Positions 44,406 through 51,371 of a DNA stretch of 64,000 bases are shown piece by piece. Source of the DNA: Muribaculaceae bacterium (GTDB lineage Bacteria > Bacteroidota > Bacteroidia > Bacteroidales > Muribaculaceae); contig VSPN01000002.1 of the NCBI GenBank assembly GCA_009775355.1, positions 1-64,000 on the forward strand, given 5' to 3'. Position numbers and translations under genes: made by a program. Each line of letters begins with the position of its first letter. The first letter of the stretch is position 1. The notes under the pieces are model-generated. The model did no database searches. It saw only the letters and a program-made list of their open reading frames with translations, and was not told the origin of the DNA.

Positions 44406-45284
44406 ATGAAGACAAACAAAGAGGTAAAGATATCTTACTGGGCCCATCATCTCACAACCCTCATCAGCGTGACGCTGGTGCTTGTGCTTATGGGCATTAT
44501 CTCCATGATATGGATCAGCGCCGACCGCGAGACGCGCCGTCTGCGCGAGCGTATCGAACTGAGCGTCATAATGCGCGACTCCGTTCCCGAAGAGACGGTC
44601 AGGACTCTGGCCGGCGAGATCGGGAAGAGCCCTTACGCCCGAGAGGTCAGGATCATAACCAAAGAGGAGGCATTGAAGAACTGGGCGGCCGATACCGGAG
44701 AGGATCTGCAGGAGCTGTTCGGCGTCAATCCTCTAAGCGAGGAGATAACGTTTGGCGTTGCCGCCGATTATGCTTCCGCTACGCGCATCGCCTCGATCAA
44801 GAGAAAACTCGAGGTTAATCCGTCGGTAGAGTCTGTCTCTGCTCCTGATTCACACATGATCGACTCGATGAACCGCAACATCTCGCGTATGACGGTTGTG
44901 CTCGGAGCCGTCGCCGGCATAATGCTGCTTATCTCGTTCGTGCTGATCAACAATACCGTGCATCTGACCATATATTCGCGGCGATTCACCATACACACGA
45001 TGAAACTCGTCGGTGCCACCCCCGGGTTCATACGCAGACCCGTCATACTTGACAACATGCTGGCCGGCGCGCTTGCCGGATTTGCCGCATCGGCGCTTCT
45101 TGCGTCGGTCATGGCTTTTTCGGCCGAAGCCGGTATGCCCGACATCGCCTCATATGTAGGCTGGGAGTCGTTCGGCATAGTGTGCGCCGCCCTCGTGTGC
45201 GCCGGCACACTGCTCTGCTGCATCGCCTCATGGATAGCCTCCGGCATCTATCTGCGCAAGGATTACGACCAGCTTTTCAGATAA
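44406..45284 (+). CDS. ftsX: Cell-division ABC transporter permease-like FtsX
   Basis: A 292-residue FtsX from the ATG at 44406. A first membrane segment (TTLISVTLVLVLMGIISMIW, near 15-35) is followed by a periplasmic domain of about 120 residues with the R.R.ERIELSVIM-type beta start, and three more membrane segments (near 165-190, 215-240, 262-285) including FVLINNTVHLTIYSRRF before the coupling helix. In other bacteria FtsEX activates peptidoglycan hydrolases at the septum. ftsE is not next to it here, the usual arrangement in Bacteroidota. First gene of a five-gene cluster. Confidence 0.88.
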   Translation: MKTNKEVKISYWAHHLTTLISVTLVLVLMGIISMIWISADRETRRLRERIELSVIMRDSVPEETVRTLAGEIGKSPYAREVRIITKEEALKNWAADTGEDLQELFGVNPLSEEITFGVAADYASATRIASIKRKLEVNPSVESVSAPDSHMIDSMNRNISRMTVVLGAVAGIMLLISFVLINNTVHLTIYSRRFTIHTMKLVGATPGFIRRPVILDNMLAGALAGFAASALLASVMAFSAEAGMPDIASYVGWESFGIVCAALVCAGTLLCCIASWIASGIYLRKDYDQLFR

Positions 45285-45307
45285 GGAGCGCGGTTCCCCT
45301 CATTGAT

Positions 45308-45315
45308 TAAATTTG
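45308..45315 (+). promoter_or_regulatory. Secondary -7 box ahead of the DUF3098 gene
   Basis: TAAATTTG, 17 bases before the DUF3098 start. The -33 is poor; it would give a very short leader of about 11 bases. Could add transcription inside the ftsX cluster. Confidence 0.4.
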
Positions 45316-45331
45316 CACATACTTAGCCGAT

Positions 45332-45616
45332 ATGACTGAATACGACAAAAAGAACGATACCCCGCAGGAGGCACGCAGAGTCGCTCTGCCTTTCTGCCGT
45401 ACAAATTTCCTGATGATGGGTGGCTGCGTGCTGCTCATAATAATCGGTTTCGCTCTGATGAGCGGCGGAGGATCGCCGACCGACACCGAATTCAACCCCG
45501 AGATCTTCAGCACACGCCGCATTGTGGTCGGCCCGCTGCTTACATTCCTCGGCTTTCTGCTTATGGCTTTCGCCATAATATGGACTCCGCGTAAAAACGT
45601 AAACGAGAAGAAATAG
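45332..45616 (+). CDS. DUF3098 small membrane protein
   Basis: A 94-residue protein with two membrane segments (FLMMGGCVLLIIIGFALMSG near 29-48 and LLTFLGFLLMAFAIIW near 70-86). The family is a conserved neighbour of ftsX in Bacteroidota and the linker sequence STDTEFN-like (DTEFNPEIFSTRRI) is typical. No function is known; the constant position between ftsX and uppP suggests envelope work. Five bases separate it from uppP. Confidence 0.85.
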   Translation: MTEYDKKNDTPQEARRVALPFCRTNFLMMGGCVLLIIIGFALMSGGGSPTDTEFNPEIFSTRRIVVGPLLTFLGFLLMAFAIIWTPRKNVNEKK

Positions 45617-45621
45617 AGGAT

Positions 45622-46452
45622 ATGGAACTGATAGACGCCCTGATTCTGGGCATAATACAGGGGCTCACCGAATATCTGCCGGTGAGTTCAAGCGGTCATC
45701 TCGAGATATTCAAGCATATTCTGGGAGTAGATCTTCCTGAAGATGAAAACCTGCAGTTCAGCGTTATAGTCCATGCCGCCACAGTGCTTTCCACCATAGT
45801 TGTGCTCTGGCCGATGTTTTCGCGTCTCTGCAAAAGCTTCTTCACTTTCAGACGCGGGCGTGATTTCGATTATGTCTGCAAGATTCTGCTGTCGTGCATT
45901 CCAGTGGGAATTGTCGGCGTTTTCTTCAAGCATCAGGTCGAGGAGATATTCGGTTCGGGTCTTGTCGTTGTCGGGATCTGCCTGTGTGTCACCGCTCTTC
46001 TGTTGCTCTTCGCCTGGCTTTCCGACCGCAGGGCCATGCTTCCCGCCTCCGGTGTGAAGAGTTCCGGCGGACGCGACATAAGCTGGAGCGACGCGTTTGT
46101 GATCGGCTGCGCGCAGGCCGTGGCGGTGCTTCCGGGACTCAGCCGTTCGGGCACTACGATAGCCACCGGAATCATGCTCGGCGACAGGCGTTCGGAAGTG
46201 GCGTCGTTCTCGTTTCTTATGGTCATTCTTCCTATCCTTGGCGAGTGTCTGCTCGATGTCAAGGACATGATGGGAGCAGGCGATCCCGCCGGAGAGACAG
46301 GTCTTGCGGCGCTTGCAGTCGGATTTGTAGCGGCTTTTATAGTCGGATGCCTCGCATGCCGGTGGATGATAGGTCTTGTCAAGAAAGGGAAACTTGTATG
46401 GTTTTCCATCTATTGCGTCATCATGGGTGTGATCTGCATCCTCTGGCACTGA
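45622..46452 (+). CDS. uppP: Undecaprenyl-diphosphate phosphatase
   Basis: A 276-residue polytopic BacA-type phosphatase with about eight membrane segments. Both signature motifs are intact: GLTEYLPVSSSGHLEIF near 15-31 (catalytic Glu, Ser, His) and LPGLSRSGTTIATGI near 168-182 (catalytic Arg). It recycles C55-PP to the C55-P carrier for peptidoglycan and O-glycan synthesis, and its loss or excess alters bacitracin response in other species. Third gene in the ftsX cluster. Confidence 0.94.
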   Translation: MELIDALILGIIQGLTEYLPVSSSGHLEIFKHILGVDLPEDENLQFSVIVHAATVLSTIVVLWPMFSRLCKSFFTFRRGRDFDYVCKILLSCIPVGIVGVFFKHQVEEIFGSGLVVVGICLCVTALLLLFAWLSDRRAMLPASGVKSSGGRDISWSDAFVIGCAQAVAVLPGLSRSGTTIATGIMLGDRRSEVASFSFLMVILPILGECLLDVKDMMGAGDPAGETGLAALAVGFVAAFIVGCLACRWMIGLVKKGKLVWFSIYCVIMGVICILWH

Positions 46453-46506
46453 CAAACAATCAAGATCCTGCGACACAGGAGATATATCAACGATAGAAAA
46501 CATCTG

Positions 46507-47256
46507 ATGGACTTTATATCTGGAGAGATAATCGGAATCGACAAGCCGCTGGGCTGGACATCGTTTGACGCGGTGAAGCGCGTGCGTGGCGCCATACAGA
46601 GGCGTATGCGCGTCAGGAAATTCAAGGTCGGCCATGCCGGGACGCTCGATCCCCTCGCCACCGGAGTCCTTATAATCTGCACGGGGCGTGCCACACGCAG
46701 GATATCGGAACTGCAGGACGGACTGAAGGAATATGTGGCCGAGGTGACTCTCGGGGCCACCACACCGAGTTTTGATCTCGAGACCGAGATTGACGCCACT
46801 TATCCCTGCGACCATATCACGGAGGAACTCGTCGGGAGCGTGCTTCCGCGGTTCACCGGCAAGGTGATGCAGGTTCCCCCTGTCTTTTCTGCAGTCAAGG
46901 TCGACGGCAGACGCGCCTATTCTTTCGCCCGCAAAGGCAAAGATGTGGAACTGAAACCCAAGTCGCTTGAGATCCGCGAGATAGAGATTCTGAAATTCGA
47001 GGCTCCGGTGCTGACTTTGCGGGTATTGTGTTCTAAAGGCACATATATCCGCGCGCTTGCCCGTGATCTCGGAGTGGCTCTCGGCTCCGGCGCGCATCTC
47101 ACCGGGCTGAGACGCACGCGCGTAGGCGATATCACTATCGACAATTGCTGGACACTCGACGAGGCTCTTGAGCATATAGCTGAAGACGAAATAGTCTTTC
47201 CCGACAATGCAGCGGATGATTCCGGCTGCCGTGTCGGTGAAACTGAACATACCTAA
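46507..47256 (+). CDS. truB: tRNA pseudouridine55 synthase
   Basis: A 249-residue TruB. The N-terminal GIDKPLGWTSFDAVKRV and the catalytic motif VGHAGTLDPLATGVL, with the essential Asp near residue 48, are present, as is the family Tyr/Arg segment APVLTLRVLCSKGTYIRAL near 160-180. It makes pseudouridine at position 55 in the T loop of elongator tRNAs. Follows uppP by 54 bases and precedes queA by 26, so most likely the same message. Confidence 0.94.
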   Translation: MDFISGEIIGIDKPLGWTSFDAVKRVRGAIQRRMRVRKFKVGHAGTLDPLATGVLIICTGRATRRISELQDGLKEYVAEVTLGATTPSFDLETEIDATYPCDHITEELVGSVLPRFTGKVMQVPPVFSAVKVDGRRAYSFARKGKDVELKPKSLEIREIEILKFEAPVLTLRVLCSKGTYIRALARDLGVALGSGAHLTGLRRTRVGDITIDNCWTLDEALEHIAEDEIVFPDNAADDSGCRVGETEHT

Positions 47257-47282
47257 CAAAACAGAATTAACAGAAACCGAAA

Positions 47283-48335
47283 ATGAAACTGTCTCAGTTC
47301 AAATTCAAACTTCCTGATGAACTGATCGCCCAGCATCCGTCTGAAAACCGCGACGAATGCCGTCTGATGGTGGTCAATGCAAGAACGGGCGAGATAAGCC
47401 ATCACATTTTCAAGGAGATAATCAATTATTTTGACGATGGTGACGTGATGGTGTTCAACAACACCAAAGTCTTTCCCGCACGTCTATACGGCAACAAAGA
47501 GAAAACCGGGGCCTGCATAGAGGTATTCCTGCTCCGCGAACTCAACGCCGAGCACAAGCTCTGGGACGTGCTTGTCGAACCTGCCCGCAAGATCCGTATC
47601 GGCAACAAGCTCTATTTCGGAGAAGACGAGTCGATGGTCGCCGAGGTCATTGACAACACCACCTCGCGCGGACGCACGCTGAGATTCCTTTACGACGGTC
47701 CCCATGATGAATTCAAGGAGGCTCTTTACGCTCTCGGTGAGACACCGCTGCCCGAATACATCACCCGCAAGGCCGTCGAAGAGGACGCCGACCGCTACCA
47801 GTGCATCTATGCAGCCAGAGAAGGTGCCGTGATGGCCCCTGCCGCAGGTCTGCATTTCAGCCGCGAGCTTATGAAGCGTCTTGAGATAAAAGGGGTGGAG
47901 CGCGGTTTTCTTACCCTGCATTCCGGGCGCGGCAACTACAAGGAGATCGATGTGGAGGATCTGACCAAGCATCGCATGGATTCAGAAGAAATGTTTGTCG
48001 AGGAGGAACTTGTGGAGATTGTCAACAAGGCCAAAGATGCTGACAAGCGCGTATGCGCCGTCGGCACATCGGTGATGCGGGCTCTCGCTCAGGCGGTCTG
48101 CATGAACGGCCATCTGATGACATTCGAGGGATGGACCAATAAATTCATCTTTCCTCCCTATGATTTCACCGTGGCCGACTCCATGGTGTCGAATTTCCAC
48201 ATGCCATACAGTACGATGCTGATGATGGTTGCCGCTTTCGGCGGATATGACGTGGTGATGAAGGCATACAGCACAGCGGTCAAAGAGAAATATAAGTTTG
48301 GCGCATACGGCGATGCGATGCTCATCATGAAGTGA
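47283..48335 (+). CDS. queA: S-adenosylmethionine:tRNA ribosyltransferase-isomerase
   Basis: A 350-residue QueA. Seen: LPDELIAQHPSENRDECRLMV at the N-terminus (quoted from positions 10-30), MVFNNTKVFPARLYG, PLPEYITRK and the C-terminal catalytic APAAGLHFSRELMKRL with FLTLHSGRGNYKEI. It transfers and rearranges the ribosyl group of SAM onto preQ1 at tRNA position 34 to make epoxyqueuosine. Last gene of the cluster; no terminator follows directly, so transcription may run on to 48687, antisense to the DUF4492 gene. Confidence 0.94.
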   Translation: MKLSQFKFKLPDELIAQHPSENRDECRLMVVNARTGEISHHIFKEIINYFDDGDVMVFNNTKVFPARLYGNKEKTGACIEVFLLRELNAEHKLWDVLVEPARKIRIGNKLYFGEDESMVAEVIDNTTSRGRTLRFLYDGPHDEFKEALYALGETPLPEYITRKAVEEDADRYQCIYAAREGAVMAPAAGLHFSRELMKRLEIKGVERGFLTLHSGRGNYKEIDVEDLTKHRMDSEEMFVEEELVEIVNKAKDADKRVCAVGTSVMRALAQAVCMNGHLMTFEGWTNKFIFPPYDFTVADSMVSNFHMPYSTMLMMVAAFGGYDVVMKAYSTAVKEKYKFGAYGDAMLIMK

Positions 48336-48374
48336 TGACGCGTCTCCGATTCCCCGTAAGTATTGCCGTTGACA

Positions 48375-48599
48375 TCACTCCCTGAGCAGATTCGTGCGCA
48401 CGGCCTCAGCCCGCGATTCGTCGTCGGCATAGTCGCGCTGAAGTATGTCGGGAAAAAAGAAAAGCTTGAAAACGAGAAACATTACCGCGAGCTTGATGAT
48501 AATTATTGCCCAGAGCCAGCGGCCAACGGTCATCTCCCTGAATCCGTCGGCGTATAGTCGCCAGATTCTCACGGCAAGTCGAGGTCTTTTTTCATTCAT
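48375..48599 (-). CDS. DUF4492 small membrane protein
   Basis: A 74-residue protein: the family motif RIWRLYADGFREMTVGRW (near 10-27) and one membrane segment (LWAIIIIKLAVMFLVFKLFFF, near 28-48), then a charged tail. The family often stands beside cytochrome bd genes in other Bacteroidota, but none is in this window. Its start codon coincides with the predicted transcription start, so the message is probably leaderless. Convergent with queA. Confidence 0.82.
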   Translation of the reverse strand: MNEKRPRLAVRIWRLYADGFREMTVGRWLWAIIIIKLAVMFLVFKLFFFPDILQRDYADDESRAEAVRTNLLRE

Positions 48600-48604
48600 G
48601 ACGG

Positions 48605-48636
48605 CAAAGCTAATAAAATAAGCGCACGTTTACAAA
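48605..48636 (-). promoter_or_regulatory. Promoter of the DUF4492 gene, giving a leaderless message
   Basis: TTTG (48636-48633), 20 bases, TAGCTTTG (48612-48605). The expected start, five to seven bases on, falls at about 48598-48600, on the ATG at 48599. Confidence 0.78.
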
Positions 48637-48643
48637 TGAAAAG

Positions 48644-48687
48644 CAGTTGTATGAATCCGCATGGCGATTCATACAACTGTTTTTTTA
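48644..48687 (+). terminator. Terminator for plus-strand transcription from queA
   Basis: Fourteen-base perfect arms CAGTTGTATGAATC (48644-48657) and complement (48666-48679), then seven Ts and ATCG. It lies 309 bases after the queA stop, past the whole DUF4492 gene. Confidence 0.85.
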
Positions 48688-48779
48688 TCGAAAATATGGT
48701 CAAAATGGGTTGTGTGTTGGTCATATTGGCTTTAGAATGGCTAAAATGTGTTTTATAACATGAAAAATGGATGGAATGT

Positions 48780-48810
48780 TTTGCTGTATGTAAAAAAGTG
48801 TTTAACTTTG
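48780..48810 (+). promoter_or_regulatory. Promoter of the outer-membrane barrel gene
   Basis: TTTG (48780-48783), 19 bases, TAACTTTG (48803-48810), an exact match. Predicted leader of about 60 bases, AT-rich, without a Shine-Dalgarno. Confidence 0.82.
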
Positions 48811-48875
48811 CAAATGAAAATAAACACACTTGACACTAATAGCAATTAACTAATAATCACAAATCAGATCACGTT

Positions 48876-49457
48876 ATGAAAAAATTTCTTACTCTTGCAG
48901 TAGTTGCAGTGGCATCGGCATTCGGTGCAAGCGCAGGTGACGGTTATATCGGTGGTGCGATCGGCTTTATGCACAATGAGGGCTACAACGCCACATTCGA
49001 TGCAAACGCGACAACCAACCAGTTTACCATTCTCCCCGAGTTCGGTTACAACTTCAACAGCCAGTGGGCCATCGGTACTACAATCGGTTACGACTATACT
49101 CACTTCTGCGGCTGGGATACAGACGTACACATGTTCGAGTTCAACCCCTACGCTCGTTTCACTTATTTCCGCACAAGCAACAACCTCGTTCAGCTCTTCA
49201 TTGACGGCGGTGTTGGCGTAGGTCTCGGTTCAGTAGACTACGGAGATGATGACAGCGATACAGCAGTTACATGGAACGTAGGTTTCCGTCCCGGTGTCGC
49301 TTTCAACTTCACTGACAAGTTCTCGGTAGTGGCACATGTAGGTTTCCTTGGTTATCAGGGTGCCAACAACGCAGCATTCGACGCAGGTTATCCCCGCAAG
49401 GGCGGTATCTCGTTCGACACACGCGACCTCACACTCGGTTTCTTCTACAACTTCTGA
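48876..49457 (+). CDS. Small outer-membrane beta-barrel protein
   Basis: A 193-residue exported protein: signal peptide MKKFLTLAVVAVASAFGASA (cut near residue 20), then alternating strands typical of an eight-stranded porin-like barrel (QFTILPEFGYNFNSQWAIG, MFEFNPYARFTYF, LVQLFIDGGVGVGLGSV), ending in the C-terminal aromatic motif LTLGFFYNF that directs barrel insertion. Strong promoter, codon bias toward GGT/AAC/TTC and own terminator suggest high expression. Related to small OmpW/OprF-type barrels of Bacteroidales; ligand unknown. Confidence 0.85.
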   Translation: MKKFLTLAVVAVASAFGASAGDGYIGGAIGFMHNEGYNATFDANATTNQFTILPEFGYNFNSQWAIGTTIGYDYTHFCGWDTDVHMFEFNPYARFTYFRTSNNLVQLFIDGGVGVGLGSVDYGDDDSDTAVTWNVGFRPGVAFNFTDKFSVVAHVGFLGYQGANNAAFDAGYPRKGGISFDTRDLTLGFFYNF

Positions 49458-49479
49458 TCACAGAACACCGACAAATACA

Positions 49480-49507
49480 GCGGGCGTCTCCTTCCGGGGA
49501 CGCCCGC
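49480..49507 (+). terminator. Terminator after the barrel gene
   Basis: Twelve-base arms GCGGGCGTCTCC/GGGGACGCCCGC with a single G-T wobble and a four-base loop, 23 bases after the stop. No T-run, so efficiency is uncertain. Confidence 0.7.
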
Positions 49508-49864
49508 ACTGTGTGGTATAGGGTCGGCCGGAATAGCGGTGCGGTGCAGGATAGAGATCGGCGACACGCTTTTTTGCCGTCGATTATGTAATCCGCTCTG
49601 TATCCTCGGCCTCTCTCGATTCCGTCTCGGTCTATGGGATTTTCCAGATTTACGACGAATGGAAAGAACGTCAGGCAAGCAGCACATCCAGGTATTATCT
49701 GAATTCTATGGCAGTTGGTCTGTGAGGACGAGCCACCTGCGACAAAGGTGCAGTCTCTGTCTGCATATGGGAACGTGTCGTCAGGCGATACTCCGTAATC
49801 AGCAAATTTTTTTGTATATGCAATTCGGGAAGCATTGCGCCCGACATACAGGTTGCGTTCTGAC
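49508..49864. other. Non-coding gap with possible sorting-tail remnant
   Basis: No complete gene fits in this 357-base gap between the barrel gene and xerD. On the minus strand one frame (about 49566-49640) reads IERGRGYRADYIIDGKK, which is like the last residues of the secreted-protein sorting tails elsewhere in the window (compare GIYIINGKK), but surrounding frame and family context are lost. It may be the last trace of a deleted secreted-protein gene, or chance. Confidence 0.4.
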
Positions 49865-50791
49865 TCACTCCGGATCAGGTGTGGCCCGAAGAGAAGGTGC
49901 GAAGTGGGGGTGGTGGGCAAGAAGTTCGGTGCGCAGGCGGGTGCGGTCGAGGTGGAGATATATTTCGGTGGTGGCGATAGACTCGTGGCCAAGCATTTCC
50001 TGGATCGCACGCAGGTTGGCGCCCCCTTCGAGCAGGTGTGTGGCGAAAGAATGGCGGAGCGTGTGTGGCGAGACCTTTTTTCTGATTCCCGCCGCCGCCG
50101 CAAGGTCACGGATGATATAGAACACCATCACGCGCGTGAGCGGCGCGCCGCGCCGGTTAAGAAACAGTATGTCGGAACCCTCGCGCTTTATCGGCCCGGC
50201 GTTGCGCACATGCAGATAATCCGAGATCAGCGATGCCGCCACCGGTGATACCGGCACGATTCTCTGTTTGTCGCCTTTCCCATCGACCATTATGTATCCG
50301 TCGTCGAGTGCCATGCGCGACAGACGGAGTCCGACAAGTTCCGATACGCGCAGTCCGCTGCCGTAGAGGGTCTCGATAATGGCGTGGTTGCGCAGGCTCT
50401 CGGCCTTGTCGGCCGGAATGGCTTCTATCATGGCGTCGATCTCTTCGACGCTCAGCACATCCGGAAGCGTGCGGCCGATGCGCGGAGACTCGATCAGAGC
50501 AGACGGATCGGTTTCGATATATCCTTCCTGCCTCATGAACCTGAAGAAACTGCGGATTCCGGCGATGAGCCTCGCCTGCGAACGGGCGGAAATGCCGAGA
50601 TCATGTATCTCGCACAGAAATGTCAGCAGATCATCCTGCTTCACATCTCGGACATCCACGCCGTGTGACCGCGCGAAGTCGAGCAGATGCCCCACATCGA
50701 CAAGATAGCTGCTTGCTGTGTGTTGCGACAGCCCGCGCTCCAGAAGCAGATGGCGCGAGAAATCGGTGGCTATTTCCGAAGCCTTCTTCAT
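49865..50791 (-). CDS. xerD: Tyrosine recombinase XerD-like
   Basis: A 308-residue site-specific recombinase. N-terminal SAM-like core-binding domain (1-~100) with FSRHLLLERGLSQHTASSY; catalytic domain with the Arg in LYGSGLRVSEL (near 147), Lys in VDGKGDKQRIVPV, HTLRHSFATH (His and Arg near 243-246), LGHESIATTEIYLH (His, and Tyr nucleophile near 276). It resolves chromosome dimers with XerC at dif. No flanking repeats, tRNA end or cargo marks it as a mobile-element integrase. The last gene of the yfhO-methyltransferase-like-xerD set, two bases after its neighbour. Confidence 0.9.
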   Translation of the reverse strand: MKKASEIATDFSRHLLLERGLSQHTASSYLVDVGHLLDFARSHGVDVRDVKQDDLLTFLCEIHDLGISARSQARLIAGIRSFFRFMRQEGYIETDPSALIESPRIGRTLPDVLSVEEIDAMIEAIPADKAESLRNHAIIETLYGSGLRVSELVGLRLSRMALDDGYIMVDGKGDKQRIVPVSPVAASLISDYLHVRNAGPIKREGSDILFLNRRGAPLTRVMVFYIIRDLAAAAGIRKKVSPHTLRHSFATHLLEGGANLRAIQEMLGHESIATTEIYLHLDRTRLRTELLAHHPHFAPSLRATPDPE

Positions 50792-50793
50792 GA

Positions 50794-51348
50794 TCAGATC
50801 AGGATCGAATAAGACACTTTCTGCATGTCAGGGCGGGAAAAAATCAGCACGTTCTTTCTGCCGTAGAACATCAGTCCCTCTCCGATTGAGTCGAAGATAG
50901 TAGCGGCCCATCCGGCCGGAGCGTCGTGCAGCGCAAGTGTGCGGCCAGGCTGCCGGAGCAGACCGACAAGCCTTTCAAGCGGTATATAGTCTCTCGTGGA
51001 GCATACGAGGCCGCAGCTTTCGGCCTCCTGCATAGCCGAGATGACGTGTATGCGCGAGCCGGCGGCACGCAAGGCCGTGAGGTATAGTGTCGTGTCGTGC
51101 GAATTGGGCATAAAGACCCGGTCGGAATCAAGAAAAGCGGCAAGTCTCAGCAGAGTGCGGGCCATGCGTCGTGCATGCATCCCTTCACCTCTGCCGAGAG
51201 CGCAGTCGATATCCTCATAGCCGTAGTATGCATACCGTCGACCGGGGCGTATTACCTCCTTCACCACCGTATAGGCGAAAGGGGAGTGTACGCCATATCC
51301 CCGGGTGTGACGCCAGCGTTTGTAAGCCTCGGCCAGTCGGTGTGCCAT
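50794..51348 (-). CDS. Methyltransferase-like protein with lost SAM motif
   Basis: About 184 residues from ATG 51348, 23 bases past the yfhO stop; a longer frame to 51426 overlaps yfhO out of frame. The N-terminus (YKRWRHTRGYGVHSPFAYTVV) matches the opening of a Bacteroidota class I methyltransferase family (HSPFAY signature). The glycine-rich SAM loop (normally D/ExGxGxG) is replaced by VFMPNSHDTTLYL around residue 80, so it may not bind SAM. The rest has alternating strand/helix character. Probably a diverged, non-catalytic family member. Confidence 0.6.
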   Translation of the reverse strand: MAHRLAEAYKRWRHTRGYGVHSPFAYTVVKEVIRPGRRYAYYGYEDIDCALGRGEGMHARRMARTLLRLAAFLDSDRVFMPNSHDTTLYLTALRAAGSRIHVISAMQEAESCGLVCSTRDYIPLERLVGLLRQPGRTLALHDAPAGWAATIFDSIGEGLMFYGRKNVLIFSRPDMQKVSYSILI

Positions 51349-51371
51349 CTGAACGGTCAGGATGTGTGTTG

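Noticed and set aside
45688..47259. 523-codon open frame on the minus strand
   Set aside because: It runs antisense across uppP and truB, both clear families. It is composition-driven, with no recognisable domain.
49865..50791. Tyrosine recombinase as the integrase of a mobile element
   Set aside because: No attachment-site repeats, cargo, or tRNA end beside it. It matches housekeeping XerD and is operon-linked to yfhO.
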